From contig NZ_SNZW01000011.1 in NCBI RefSeq assembly GCF_004364175.1, positions 744,001 through 808,000 on the forward strand: a stretch of DNA of 64,000 bases, read 5' to 3'. This DNA comes from Maribacter caenipelagi. Lineage in GTDB: Bacteria; Bacteroidota; Bacteroidia; Flavobacteriales; Flavobacteriaceae. Position numbers and translations under genes: made by a program. The notes under the pieces are model-generated. The model ran no database searches. It worked only from the letters and a program-made list of their open reading frames with translations, and was not told where the DNA came from. The number at the start of each line of letters is the position of its first letter. Positions within the stretch are counted from its first letter, which is position 1. Positions 1-9,775 of the stretch are shown piece after piece.

Positions 1-864
1 GTCAATTCGTGTTACGTTTTCTTCCGTTAGGGGTAATGTATCACCTTCAATCGAATAATTTGGATAAACTGCAATAGAATCAATAGTGTAGGGGATAGAA
101 GCACGCGCAGGTACGTCTTTCTTCAATCTAAGAAAAAGATCGAATTTTCTATTCTTGTATTGGTTGGTATCTGCTTCAAATATTAATAAATCTTCTTTAC
201 TGTTGTAAAACCCTTTTTGCTTGAGTCCGTTATTTAAACGTGCTCTTTCAGCTTTCAATAAATCTAGATCAAACCGGTCACCTTTTACAAGAGCCGTTTC
301 TGGAAGCATTTTTTCAATTTCTTTATAAATCGGTAAGGAGTCAGACTCTAAGTTATAGTTTTCAAGTACATAGGGCTCTGGTAATGTGGCTGTGTATTTA
401 ACAGACGCAAAATTGCCATCAATAATGGTTTCAGATGCTGACCGACTGTAGAAAAAACCGTTATTATCTAGTCTGTTCAATATTAATTCTTCTACCCGTT
501 CAGGATTTACATCAGAGAAGTAAACCGGTTCTTCACCAAAAGATTTGTTCAAGAATTTATACAGAAACCCTGGTTTTTCTCGCTGTGCTTTGTAATGAAA
601 AAATAAGGCAGGTTTCATTCCTAGAAATCGAGTGTTGGGGTTCGGTTCAATAAGACTAAGTAATTCTGTGTTTACTTCTTTACGGTCTTTAAGGCCACTA
701 TCCGTCTTTAGCTCTAACTCGGCACCAGTATATAATTGTTCGCCTTCAGGTATATATTTTTCTATACCGCAAGAGTAGACAAGCATAAATGCCAAGCAGA
801 ATAATGTACGATATGTAAAAATCTTATTTTTCAATCTTTTCTTGTTCTTCTTTATCCTTTGCAT
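1..864 (-). CDS. tamL: TamL-type lipoprotein, BamA/TamA superfamily (partial at window edge)
   Basis: An open minus-strand frame without a stop runs off the window start. The N-terminus has a lysine-rich region, a hydrophobic stretch and a lipobox (LVYSC), then an IPEGEQLYTGAEL segment and POTRA-like sequence. This fits TamL, the lipoprotein form of TamA that Bacteroidota pair with TamB; the partner tamB lies directly upstream. The C-terminal barrel would lie outside the window. Two starts are possible: ATG at 864, which overlaps the end of tamB by 41 bases, or TTG at 834, which gives a cleaner signal peptide. Either way translation is coupled to tamB. The family call rests on lipobox, POTRA-like text and neighbour, not on a seen barrel. 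Confidence 0.75.
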   Translation of the reverse strand, partial: MQRIKKNKKRLKNKIFTYRTLFCLAFMLVYSCGIEKYIPEGEQLYTGAELELKTDSGLKDRKEVNTELLSLIEPNPNTRFLGMKPALFFHYKAQREKPGFLYKFLNKSFGEEPVYFSDVNPERVEELILNRLDNNGFFYSRSASETIIDGNFASVKYTATLPEPYVLENYNLESDSLPIYKEIEKMLPETALVKGDRFDLDLLKAERARLNNGLKQKGFYNSKEDLLIFEADTNQYKNRKFDLFLRLKKDVPARASIPYTIDSIAVYPNYSIEGDTLPLTEENVTRID

Positions 865-3800
865 TCTTCTTTGAAGGCTTCTTTTCTATTTTTTCTTTTT
901 CTAGCGGACTGAACAACTGACTGAATTTGTTGAACTCGCGGTTAAATATAAAGGCTACTCCCGTTATTATTAACTGCCCGTCTATTATATTTTGATATTC
1001 TTGCCTTCTAAACCCTTTAAGTCTATAAATACCTTCTTCACTTAGCAGATACTCTAAGGTTACATTACCTATTAATGGGGTTTCCGTTTCACTTGATGTC
1101 GCGCTACCTTCTACGTCTACGGCACTGCCAGCGGTGACAATTAACCGATCGTTAAAAAGTTTTTTGCTCGCGTTGATATTTAGTTGAGTTCTGCTTTGGG
1201 CACTTCCGCTTTCATAATCATCAAAGCTGTCTAGATCGAAACCAAGCTCAAAACCTGTTTTGCCCAATAATTTATTAGAAATAGCGGTAAGTTCATTTGA
1301 GAGTACTTTATTCACATTATTTCTTGCCATAGAAACTACTCCGCCACTACTACCATCACTTCCCGTGGTTGGGTAAAAACGATTTAATGCTAGGAGTGAG
1401 AATACCTGCTTGTTCAGTTCAGACTCTTGCTCGTTCAATTGTTGAATACGACCATACACGGCACCGCCAAAATTACCTTGTTCACTTTCGGGCATGTCTA
1501 AAGCAAAAGATATTTCTGGTTGTGTTAGCTGTCCGTCAATATTTAGATACACCAAAAAATCGGTAGCCTGTTGGTATGTTCCAGAGACACTGCTATCTGT
1601 ACCGTAACTTATAGATGACATTAATGACGATGCTGAGGTTTCTATTTCATAAATTGCAGTAACATCCATCTTTGCATCGAATGGGTCACCGCTCCAAACA
1701 ATGCTACTGCCTTTTTGTATTTTAAATTCACGACTCACCAAATTGTACAAGCTTGTTCTGTAAAAGCCTGAGTTTAATTCTAATCTACCCGATAATCGAA
1801 TATCTTGGTTTGGATCAATATTTAGATTTAAAGTTGCTGCCCCAGATGCGCGTAACTTATCATCGGTCTTTTCGTCAAGAACAATAGTAAATTCCGCCTC
1901 ATTACCTATTTCTAAAATGGTATTGATATCCATTCCTGCAAAAAATGAATTAGACTTTTCACCATCGCTTCGGGTGAGTATGGCATCAGGGTTTTCTTTA
2001 TTCACAAAAATAACCACACCATCACGTTCTTGAATATCTAGCTCGTCTTGAGGTACAATATAAGTGAGGTCGGTAACATCTCGAACGCGTAATTTACCAT
2101 CTATAACAGGTAGTTCTAAATTTCCTTTTACGGTTAAATCTGCCTGAATACTGGCATTACCATATACAAGTTCGTCATCTCCTTTTTTAGAATCTAATAC
2201 CCTAAATTGGTCTGTTTTAACCGAAAGATCAAAATCAGGATTTGCAAAACTCTTCGTAGTAATGGTACCATCAACTGTTAAAGTACCTTGATTGATATCA
2301 TTAATGCTAAAGGAATTGAACGTTATTTCATCTTGATCAATATCTATATATTCTTTATCTATTGCAAAAGTAGATTTGTACGCTGCTAACGTTAAACTAA
2401 AATCATTGAAATTAATTCTACCAGAATATTTTGGTTCGGCAAGTGTGCCATTTACAAGTAAACTACCATCTAAATACCCTTTAGCATCAGATAATTGATC
2501 ACTTGAAAGACCTTGAATAATGCTGGCTTCTAATTTTTGAATATCGAGCTCCATGTTTAGGTCTGCAGTATTTTCCTTGGCAGCGTAGTCTCCTGTTAAG
2601 GTAAGATTTGCTCCACCATCTTTTAATGCCAAATCAAAATCATATTCAGATAACGATTTAGAAGACGCATCTAAAGTCAGCGTACCTAACGGATTTTCTA
2701 TGACCTGAAAATCTCTAATATCAATATCTGCCACTAATCCAGAAGCGGCATACGGATTTAGAATCACGAAATTTCCCGCTACTTTGCCTTTTGCCAATGC
2801 TTCATCTGGATTGAATAAGCTTAAAAATGTCTGTAATTGAAAATTCTCGAACAGAATACCGATATGGTCCGATTCCATTTTCGGAACTTTATTTGAAATT
2901 TCCATCTTTTGAGAATTTCTACTTAAAATCACATTTTTAAAATCAGAAAATGATTCGGCCAATACAATGTTGTTATCCTCAGGTATATCCCATTTTTTAG
3001 TGTTTAAAATGAGATCTTTCGGACTAATATGAAGCTTTAAGGTGTCTTTTTGAAATACTAACCCCGACGCTATATGCATGACCGTAACGGAGTCATTTTT
3101 AGAATTGAAGTCCAGTAACAGTTCTTTGTTTTTAAGACTACCTTCTAAATAGGTTTGTTTTAGATGGATGGGATCGTAAATTAATTCTGCTAGACCTGCG
3201 GAGAATTTAAGGTCTACAGAATCTCCTTTTATAAAAGCGTTTAAACTGTCGATAGAACTACCTGCATACGCAATATGTGGCACTTTTACCTCGGCAGATA
3301 TTTTTCGTTTTTTAGAGTTGAAACTTGCAGCTATGTTTAAGGAATCTAAATCTTCTATTCCGTTAAAAAAAACTTTAGATAAAACGGGAGTAGGTATAAT
3401 GGCAAGTTCCAGTTTCGCATCAATATCGTCTTCAGCTTCAAACGTAGTGTCGTCAGTAGAAAAATACTGTTCTAACTGTCTTTTAAGAGCATTTGTAATA
3501 CGATTCGGTGATGCGTTGGATGCTAATTGTCCATTTAAGAAATTACTTATAACCGATACATCGGTAATAGAATCTTCAATATGAGCTTTAAGAGCTATAG
3601 TAGCTACTTGATATTGTTCATTATCTGCAATAGTAATACCGTCTTCAATAGTCGTGTTTACCGTAAATTTTGATGGTATACCAATATATTGTCCCTTAAT
3701 GTTTGCCGCGATTTTAATATTGTTCTTAGTGAGCCCTAATTGCTGTAAGTCTGCCCCAATAATATTTGAAGTAAAAATAATATCGTTTTCTTGTGATGAA

Positions 3801-5821
3801 AGTGCCATAGTTGAATTGACCTTCATGTTCAAATTTGGGTCATCTATATTTGCGGTTACAGTACCGTTTCCATTTTTTAGATTCCCGCTAATTTCTATGT
3901 CATTATAATTGTATCCGTTATATTGAAATTGTGTGATAGTGCCATCAATAGTACTGTCAAAATCATTAAGTTCAGAACCCGCACCTTTACCTTTAATTTT
4001 AAGTGATAATTTACCCAGTTGATCGTTCTGCAATAGCGTTCCTAATTGTAGGCTATCAACAGAAACTTGACCATTAAACTTCATTTGGTTATTAAAACTT
4101 ACGAGTGCATTTATAGTAGCTTCGCCTTCTGGTATTTTGATGTTTAAATCAGGATTTGCCCAGGTGGTTCCTCCAGATAAGCTTCCTTCTACGAGAATAG
4201 TTTTTGGAATAGAAATACCCAATTCTTTAGACGATATTATTTTATGGATCGCCGACTTAGTGCTTTTGAAGCTAATATTGTTCAAGTTATAGGCAAGCGA
4301 ATCTATAGTAGTGAGATTGCTAATACTACCTTTTGCAGCCAGTTTAGTGTCTTTTCCCCATTGTAGTTCCGTATTAAAATCATTCACTTTTTCTAGACTA
4401 CCTATAGCTTTTAGATTACCGGTGATTGGGTGTTTAGTTAAGGAATCAATATATTGATTTTGGGCAAGTTCTGGAAGAAACTTTAGCACATCTTTCAGCT
4501 CCAGATTAAGGTCAGAAATATTTGCTGATAAGTAAGTTTTTTTAGGGTATTCTATTGCTCCTTTTAAGGAGTTGAATTGAACATCAAAGTTTGCATTCGC
4601 TGAACTTTGGTTCAGGTTTAAAACAAGATCTTGAAGTGAAGCTTCTGTGTCTGACAAACCTGCCTTAAATGCCAATTGATTTAATCGAACACCACTTTGT
4701 TCTGAAAAAGAAAATTTGGAAACCTCGGCATTGAATTTCTCTGGCTGGTATGCTAGGTTTTTAGCTAGCAGTTGAAGATTTTGAATTTTATAAGCATCGA
4801 GATTGAAAGTGTCTGTATTAGAAACGCTACCATTTAAAGAATAACTTAAGGTGTTTTTTACAATGTTAATAGTGTTGGCTGCAATAATAAATTCTGGCCA
4901 TTCAAAAGATGTGTTCTCGGTTGTATTGTCTTGTGCAGCTTTGTCACCTGCTATTTGAAGAGCTATTTGTGAATCTTGAAAGATAAGGTCATCGGTCTCG
5001 TATCTATTTTTAGAAACATCTGCTAGTATATCTGTTAGTTCAATGGTGCCTAATTGTAATTGAGTTTGTAAACCATCAGGCTGGCTATTGTAGGTAATAG
5101 CAACATTTTCTACTTTGAAATCTTCTAATTGTAAAAATGGTAAAATAGTACTAGTAGTATCTTCGGTAACCGGAAATGGGTGTGTTTGTTTATAGGTAAA
5201 CTTGGTATCCTTTAGATTTAATTCATCCAAAGAAAATTTCATTTTTTCTAAATTAAATTCAGAAATAGCTACATCGAGGTTGCCAAGTACCAGGTTTATG
5301 TCCGATCCTAAATAGGCATCGTTATAATTCAGTTTCCAATTGGTTAAATCTAAGCTTCCCAAAGAAATATCCATAGATTCTGATGTTGTATCTGTAGGTG
5401 TTGTCAGCGCTTCTATAAGAAAGGTGAAATTAAATTCATCAGGTTTATCTTCTCTACTAATATAGGCAACGACACCATTAGAGGTAACATCATCTATCGA
5501 TAATGAATTATTAAAAATAATGGGGTAAATAGGAATATCTGCTTGTAGTGATTTGGAGTAGAATAAAGTATCACCCTTTTTATCTTCTAGAAATACATTT
5601 TCTACTTGAATGTCTCCTGAGAAAGTAAGATACAATTTGCCTACTTCTACTTTGGTGTTCGTTTTGTCTGATATATAATTAGTGACTTTAGATACAATGA
5701 AGTTCTGTGCCCAGGGAGTTCGTATTACTAAAAGCAAAATAAAAAACAACAGTAATACACCAAGAACAATTTTTCCGAGGAGCTTTAAATACTTTTTGAA
5801 TTTTGAATTTGTTTGGGTCAT
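824..5821 (-). CDS. tamB: Translocation/assembly module protein TamB (DUF490)
   Basis: A very long protein (1,665 residues from the preferred start) with one N-terminal membrane anchor near residues 13-35 followed by long beta-rich repeats typical of AsmA/TamB proteins that bridge the periplasm. The C-terminal third is the TamB (DUF490) domain, with runs such as GGVVSMARNNVNKVLSNEL and a terminal barrel-docking segment. TamB works with TamA/TamL in inserting outer-membrane proteins and possibly moving lipids. The frame can start 36 bases earlier (5857), but the Met at 5821 puts a normal short cytoplasmic tail before the anchor, so I prefer it. The C-terminus ends in a charged lysine/glutamate-rich tail. 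The downstream tamL overlaps it. Confidence 0.92.
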   Translation of the reverse strand: MTQTNSKFKKYLKLLGKIVLGVLLLFFILLLVIRTPWAQNFIVSKVTNYISDKTNTKVEVGKLYLTFSGDIQVENVFLEDKKGDTLFYSKSLQADIPIYPIIFNNSLSIDDVTSNGVVAYISREDKPDEFNFTFLIEALTTPTDTTSESMDISLGSLDLTNWKLNYNDAYLGSDINLVLGNLDVAISEFNLEKMKFSLDELNLKDTKFTYKQTHPFPVTEDTTSTILPFLQLEDFKVENVAITYNSQPDGLQTQLQLGTIELTDILADVSKNRYETDDLIFQDSQIALQIAGDKAAQDNTTENTSFEWPEFIIAANTINIVKNTLSYSLNGSVSNTDTFNLDAYKIQNLQLLAKNLAYQPEKFNAEVSKFSFSEQSGVRLNQLAFKAGLSDTEASLQDLVLNLNQSSANANFDVQFNSLKGAIEYPKKTYLSANISDLNLELKDVLKFLPELAQNQYIDSLTKHPITGNLKAIGSLEKVNDFNTELQWGKDTKLAAKGSISNLTTIDSLAYNLNNISFKSTKSAIHKIISSKELGISIPKTILVEGSLSGGTTWANPDLNIKIPEGEATINALVSFNNQMKFNGQVSVDSLQLGTLLQNDQLGKLSLKIKGKGAGSELNDFDSTIDGTITQFQYNGYNYNDIEISGNLKNGNGTVTANIDDPNLNMKVNSTMALSSQENDIIFTSNIIGADLQQLGLTKNNIKIAANIKGQYIGIPSKFTVNTTIEDGITIADNEQYQVATIALKAHIEDSITDVSVISNFLNGQLASNASPNRITNALKRQLEQYFSTDDTTFEAEDDIDAKLELAIIPTPVLSKVFFNGIEDLDSLNIAASFNSKKRKISAEVKVPHIAYAGSSIDSLNAFIKGDSVDLKFSAGLAELIYDPIHLKQTYLEGSLKNKELLLDFNSKNDSVTVMHIASGLVFQKDTLKLHISPKDLILNTKKWDIPEDNNIVLAESFSDFKNVILSRNSQKMEISNKVPKMESDHIGILFENFQLQTFLSLFNPDEALAKGKVAGNFVILNPYAASGLVADIDIRDFQVIENPLGTLTLDASSKSLSEYDFDLALKDGGANLTLTGDYAAKENTADLNMELDIQKLEASIIQGLSSDQLSDAKGYLDGSLLVNGTLAEPKYSGRINFNDFSLTLAAYKSTFAIDKEYIDIDQDEITFNSFSINDINQGTLTVDGTITTKSFANPDFDLSVKTDQFRVLDSKKGDDELVYGNASIQADLTVKGNLELPVIDGKLRVRDVTDLTYIVPQDELDIQERDGVVIFVNKENPDAILTRSDGEKSNSFFAGMDINTILEIGNEAEFTIVLDEKTDDKLRASGAATLNLNIDPNQDIRLSGRLELNSGFYRTSLYNLVSREFKIQKGSSIVWSGDPFDAKMDVTAIYEIETSASSLMSSISYGTDSSVSGTYQQATDFLVYLNIDGQLTQPEISFALDMPESEQGNFGGAVYGRIQQLNEQESELNKQVFSLLALNRFYPTTGSDGSSGGVVSMARNNVNKVLSNELTAISNKLLGKTGFELGFDLDSFDDYESGSAQSRTQLNINASKKLFNDRLIVTAGSAVDVEGSATSSETETPLIGNVTLEYLLSEEGIYRLKGFRRQEYQNIIDGQLIITGVAFIFNREFNKFSQLFSPLEKEKIEKKPSKKNAKDKEEQEKIEK

Positions 5822-5878
5822 ATGGTAAACACTAAAGGATTGAATACTAACATTCAATTTTCAACCGTAATGTTACCA

Positions 5879-5986
5879 TTACTGTTGTGCCATAAAACCT
5901 GTAGCAATTATAATTAACAATACTATTATAATAACGAGGTTGTAAAACCTTCTTTTCTTTTTCTTGGTTTCTTTAAGTGATGTCAT
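5879..5986 (-). CDS. Small single-span membrane protein (35 aa), unrecognised
   Basis: ATG at 5986 to TAA at 5879 encodes 35 residues: a polar, very basic start (KETKKKKRR) followed by an uninterrupted hydrophobic helix (VIIIVLLIIIATGFM). That is the layout of a positive-inside single-pass membrane peptide. It sits on the same strand as tamB, 57 bases before the preferred tamB start, so co-expression is likely. I do not recognise the family. A chance ORF cannot be excluded, though charge and helix are cleanly separated. Confidence 0.5.
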   Translation of the reverse strand: MTSLKETKKKKRRFYNLVIIIVLLIIIATGFMAQQ

Positions 5987-6296
5987 TGCTGTGCAAAGTT
6001 AAAGCTACCAATATATAAATTTAGCTTATTTGATACGAAGATTATCGGTAAACAACATATTGTATATATGTTATAGGGTGCTAAAGCCTAGAATTTAAAA
6101 GATTGAAATAGCTCGTCTATACATTTTGTCAATTGGTCTATACTTATGCTCTCTTGGTCAGTAACGATAAATTTAAATGACTTTAGCAGAATACCTTTGA
6201 AGTGTAATTAACAGTTAGCTAATAATAATTTAGTGCTGAGTTTCATGAAAATAACAAGAAACTCAAATAGATGTTCAGGTAGTTCCCCCAAATCAC
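5987..6296. other. Gene-free stretch with a direct repeat and an inverted repeat
   Basis: No credible ORF is visible. It holds an 8-base direct repeat GTCTATAC (6115-6122 and 6136-6143, 21 bases start to start) and an 8-base inverted repeat TGAGTTTC/GAAACTCA (6237-6244 and 6258-6265). It is the upstream region of the small ORF/tamB/tamL unit and the downstream flank of the DUF4407 gene. No known RNA family was recognised. Confidence 0.5.
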
Positions 6297-6326
6297 TAAA
6301 GACCAATAGTACTATTGGTCTTTTTT
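6297..6326 (-). terminator. Palindromic terminator after the DUF4407 gene
   Basis: A near-perfect stem (AAGACCAATA / TATTGGTCTT around a tiny loop) lies at the 3' end of the DUF4407 gene, touching its stop codon. T runs on the plus side (6) and the minus side (3) mean it may work both ways. Confidence 0.7.
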
Positions 6327-7428
6327 ACTTTAATCCTTTTGTTTGAATGTTATGAAAGCTGTCTGCTTGTAAGCGCAGCAGTTCTTCTGCTTTTTTCTTT
6401 TTGTAACCGTAAAGCTCTTCTTCTCCCTTTAAGTCTTCATATATTTTCTGATTGATTTCTCCATCAGTTGAAGCAATGAGTTTTCGTTGTGCCAGTTTTT
6501 GGTCTACCCAAGTAGAAAGTACGCTTTCTTCCTCATCTAATTTGATATCATATTCACCTTTTGGAGCTAGTAATTTTGCAATAATCGGGGAAGTTTCTAT
6601 CGCTAAGAATAGCAGAAATATGAAAAAAGAGGGTAACCATGGTAATTCATCTAACGCAGTAATTCTCGCCATTAATCCGTCGAAACCATCTATTATGGGT
6701 TGCGAATTTTTAACTACTTCGGCATATTCAGTATCTAATGCCGCAATTTGAGATTCTAAACCCGTAATTTTTTCTGCATTCGTAGTTTTTAAAGCTTGTA
6801 ATTCGGCAAGAGATGCATCGTGTTTTTCACGTTTCTCGGCATAAACAGGACCTTTACCTAGCAATTTGGTTCCGGCAGTACCTTCAGCTTCATTGATGTA
6901 AATATCATATAACGCATTTGTCTCTATTTCTTTGGTCGCAACTTCAGCTTTTAGTCTGGCGATATCTTGATTTAACTGCTCTACTTTGGGGGTGTATTGC
7001 AGCGCAAGTTGGTCTTTATTGGCTAAAGTCAGTTCATTCTTTTGCTCTAGTAATACCTGATTGATCTCTTTCTCGAAAATTTTCATTTCCAAGGGTTTTG
7101 AAATCACAATGGCGATAATAACGGCAAGAATAATTCGTGGTACGGCCTGTAGAAACTCCTGACCAAAATTCCCTCTTTTTTTAATGGTAGAAACTATAAA
7201 GCGGTCTAAATTGAAAATTAGTAATCCCCAGATAAAACCAAAAAATATAGCTGCATAAACATTGTCAAAAACAGTATATAGTGCATAACTACTGGCGATA
7301 AATGCCATGACCGCAGTAAAGAATACTGTTGCACCTATACCCGCATACTTATTTTGCTCTCCTTTAGAGCATGTTTTTAAAAGTTCAGAGTCTGCTCCTG
7401 AGCAAAGAATAAAGAAGTCTTGAATCAT
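6325..7428 (-). CDS. DUF4407 domain-containing membrane protein
   Basis: 367 residues from the preferred start (MIQDFFILCSGAD). Two adjacent hydrophobic segments near residues 28-75, a third near 95-115, a long charged coiled-coil region of about 130 residues, and a last membrane segment (PSFFIFLLFLAIETSP) before a charged C-terminal tail. This four-helix plus coiled-coil layout matches DUF4407, a family of unknown function. The frame extends upstream to 7500, but those residues look non-native and the start at 7428 precedes the conserved opening. The gene follows the blaR1 terminator, so it probably has its own promoter, though none was clear. Function unknown. Confidence 0.85.
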   Translation of the reverse strand: MIQDFFILCSGADSELLKTCSKGEQNKYAGIGATVFFTAVMAFIASSYALYTVFDNVYAAIFFGFIWGLLIFNLDRFIVSTIKKRGNFGQEFLQAVPRIILAVIIAIVISKPLEMKIFEKEINQVLLEQKNELTLANKDQLALQYTPKVEQLNQDIARLKAEVATKEIETNALYDIYINEAEGTAGTKLLGKGPVYAEKREKHDASLAELQALKTTNAEKITGLESQIAALDTEYAEVVKNSQPIIDGFDGLMARITALDELPWLPSFFIFLLFLAIETSPIIAKLLAPKGEYDIKLDEEESVLSTWVDQKLAQRKLIASTDGEINQKIYEDLKGEEELYGYKKKKAEELLRLQADSFHNIQTKGLK

Positions 7429-7498
7429 GATTAATAATTTGTTTTTGATTGATGATGATGTATAATGGGTGAACGTAACTTTTTCACTTTTGGTACGC

Positions 7499-7525
7499 AA
7501 AAAGCCCTCGAAAAGAGGGCTTTAA
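7499..7525 (-). terminator. Rho-independent terminator after blaR1
   Basis: Perfect 9-base stem AAAGCCCTC / GAGGGCTTT with a GAAAA loop, 20 bases past the blaR1-like stop codon. A short T run follows on the minus strand. Confidence 0.85.
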
Positions 7526-7544
7526 CATATGTTTGACGTTGTTG

Positions 7545-9773
7545 TTACCTTATTGTTACAGGTTCTTTGGTAATTCTTAATTCTGTTTTACCATTTTTCT
7601 TGCGAGATTCCATGTTTAGTTCTTTGTTCTTCTTTAGTAAATCAATGGCTTTATCAGACGAAATTTCTTTGTCTTCGTAGAAAAACGTTGCTCCTTTTTT
7701 TGCCATGCTTATAGCGTAATCTAACGGTGACGGCGGAGTAGGAGGTGGAGGTGCAACCGGACTGCTAGGTTTAGAATGAAAAGTTTGGGTGTTTGAAGGA
7801 ATTCCGTTTATAGCCTTTTTGTCAAGGTTTAAATGATCATATGGGTCTTGATTTTCAATGATTTCATTAATCTGACTGTCTGCATAATCTGAAGAATTCG
7901 GCGCTTTAGGCACTGGTGGTGGTTTTGGAAAATCTGGGAATGGTTCTGCAGCTGTTTTTTGCTTTTCAGACATGATACCATAGATATTAGTTAATTGGTC
8001 CACGTCTGATTTTAAGATGCGTATATTGCCACCTTTGGATATCATAGTATTGTACCTTTTAGCAAGCTTATTGTATTCTTTTATTTGAACCGATGTTGCT
8101 TTACGTTTTATTTTATTGGTTTTAGAATTGTATTCTTGAATGTCAATTGTTGCTGCTCCGTATGTGGTTAATTCTTCCTCTACTTTTGCTATTATTTCTT
8201 TAGGGCTGTCAGGTACAATTTTTATAATTGTTTTTACAATTTTGCTTTTCTCTTTTGTAGTTAAATGAGGATTAATTAATGATAAATATTTCTCTAAATC
8301 ATTTAGTTCAACTAGGTCATCTTGTACAAGTAACTCCCCTTGTTTATTTATGTTTACGGTAATCTTTGGTATAGTAGTTTGTTGCTTCTCTAATCTTGTA
8401 TAGTGATTACCTCTAGAGTCAATTAATTGATTATTTTCGATTTTAAATGTCCAATCTTCATAGCCATATGTGAAATAATAACCGTTGCCACGTTTCTTAG
8501 GGTAATAACGAACAGCTTTTTTATCACCTTTTATGAAATCAAAAACCATATAAATATCGTATTCGGAAACAATTATTTTAATGTTATTTTCCTCATTACG
8601 CCATGTGCCATTTAATTGATTTCTTAAGCTTTTTTCTTTGCGGATAAATCTTTCTCCGTTAATTTGAATGGTTTCTTCTTTTGCATTTGTTTCAACTAAA
8701 AGCTTTTCTTTATTAAGCTCAGAATAATAGTAAAATTGTCCTTCTATTTTTTCAATTTTTAAGATAAGACCTTGGTTATTGCCCCATAGTAAATTTTCAT
8801 TTTCTTCGGTAATTGTTAATTTTTCTAATTCATTTTCTTTATTTAACCAATCTCCATTAATGGAGTAATTATCGGGTTCACTAACGATTTTTTCTTTCCT
8901 GTCAGAAAAACCATAAAGCATTAAAGCTAATATTGGCAGCAACAATAGACTTCTAATTACAATCCCTTTTTTTGATGTTTGTTTTTTCATGATGATGAAT
9001 CGTTTTTTGATTGATGAATAATTTATGGCATTTGCAATACCAACTGATTGATGCGAGTATAAATTGCCGTTTGATAAGTATGACAGTAAAGTATTTTGAT
9101 AATTTAAGTGGTCTTCTTGACCATTAAGTACAGCACTATCTGCTAAGAATTCATGATTTAGTTTAATAGTTTTTTTAAAAGCATAGATTAACGGATTGAA
9201 CCAAAATAATACTTGTAATACTTCAATAAAAAGAACATCTAAACTATGCCTTTGTATAGCATGGGTTTCTTCATGTATCAGAACAGAATTAGGTATGCTT
9301 TTGGTCTCAAATTTTTGCTTGTTCAGAAAAATATATCGTAAAAAAGTATGTGGTGGTAGTTGTTCTTTTAATAGTATTCTATAGATAGCACTATGTTTTG
9401 TTTTTGGGTTGTTATGAATACGTTTCCAAATTTTATGGAGATTGATAAGAAAACGCAATGCAAATCCTGCAACACCTAATCCATAGATAGTCCACAAAAT
9501 TAAAGACCAATTCATGGGCGATGTTTCTACAGCCTGAATTACTGGTTGTATTTTTTGGGATTCATTTATAGATATAATTTGAGTGACTGCCGTGGTGGGT
9601 TCTAATTCAATATATTCTGTAAAAACAATTTGTGGTATTATAAAAGAAGCGATGACTGCAGTTAGTAGAAAATATCTTTTAAATTGATGCATGCTTTCAT
9701 TCTCCAAAAGGAGTTTATAGAAAAGCAAAAAGATGCCCATACATGCGGTAGATTTTAAAAGATAGATTTCCAT
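7545..9773 (-). CDS. BlaR1/MecR1-type M56 family sensor peptidase
   Basis: 742 residues. The N-terminal third carries three membrane segments and the M56 zinc-protease signature HEETH at residues 167-171 with a downstream HEFLAD glutamate (E208). A fourth membrane segment lies near residues 265-288. In BlaR1 proteins a signal triggers the cytoplasmic protease, which leads to loss of the BlaI repressor. Here the outside part is not a penicillin-binding domain. It has two tandem NGxW-type beta modules (about residues 305-470), then proline-rich linkers and a charged tail. So the inducing signal is unknown. The start lies 2 bases after the blaI stop, and the pair forms an operon ending at the hairpin at 7499-7525. 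Confidence 0.9.
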   Translation of the reverse strand: MEIYLLKSTACMGIFLLFYKLLLENESMHQFKRYFLLTAVIASFIIPQIVFTEYIELEPTTAVTQIISINESQKIQPVIQAVETSPMNWSLILWTIYGLGVAGFALRFLINLHKIWKRIHNNPKTKHSAIYRILLKEQLPPHTFLRYIFLNKQKFETKSIPNSVLIHEETHAIQRHSLDVLFIEVLQVLFWFNPLIYAFKKTIKLNHEFLADSAVLNGQEDHLNYQNTLLSYLSNGNLYSHQSVGIANAINYSSIKKRFIIMKKQTSKKGIVIRSLLLLPILALMLYGFSDRKEKIVSEPDNYSINGDWLNKENELEKLTITEENENLLWGNNQGLILKIEKIEGQFYYYSELNKEKLLVETNAKEETIQINGERFIRKEKSLRNQLNGTWRNEENNIKIIVSEYDIYMVFDFIKGDKKAVRYYPKKRGNGYYFTYGYEDWTFKIENNQLIDSRGNHYTRLEKQQTTIPKITVNINKQGELLVQDDLVELNDLEKYLSLINPHLTTKEKSKIVKTIIKIVPDSPKEIIAKVEEELTTYGAATIDIQEYNSKTNKIKRKATSVQIKEYNKLAKRYNTMISKGGNIRILKSDVDQLTNIYGIMSEKQKTAAEPFPDFPKPPPVPKAPNSSDYADSQINEIIENQDPYDHLNLDKKAINGIPSNTQTFHSKPSSPVAPPPPTPPSPLDYAISMAKKGATFFYEDKEISSDKAIDLLKKNKELNMESRKKNGKTELRITKEPVTIR

Positions 9774-9775
9774 AA

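Noticed and set aside
824-5821. TamB as a giant adhesin.
   Set aside because: The single N-terminal anchor, AsmA-like repeats, DUF490 end and adjacent TamL-type gene fit TamB; no repeats or sorting signal of an adhesin are seen.
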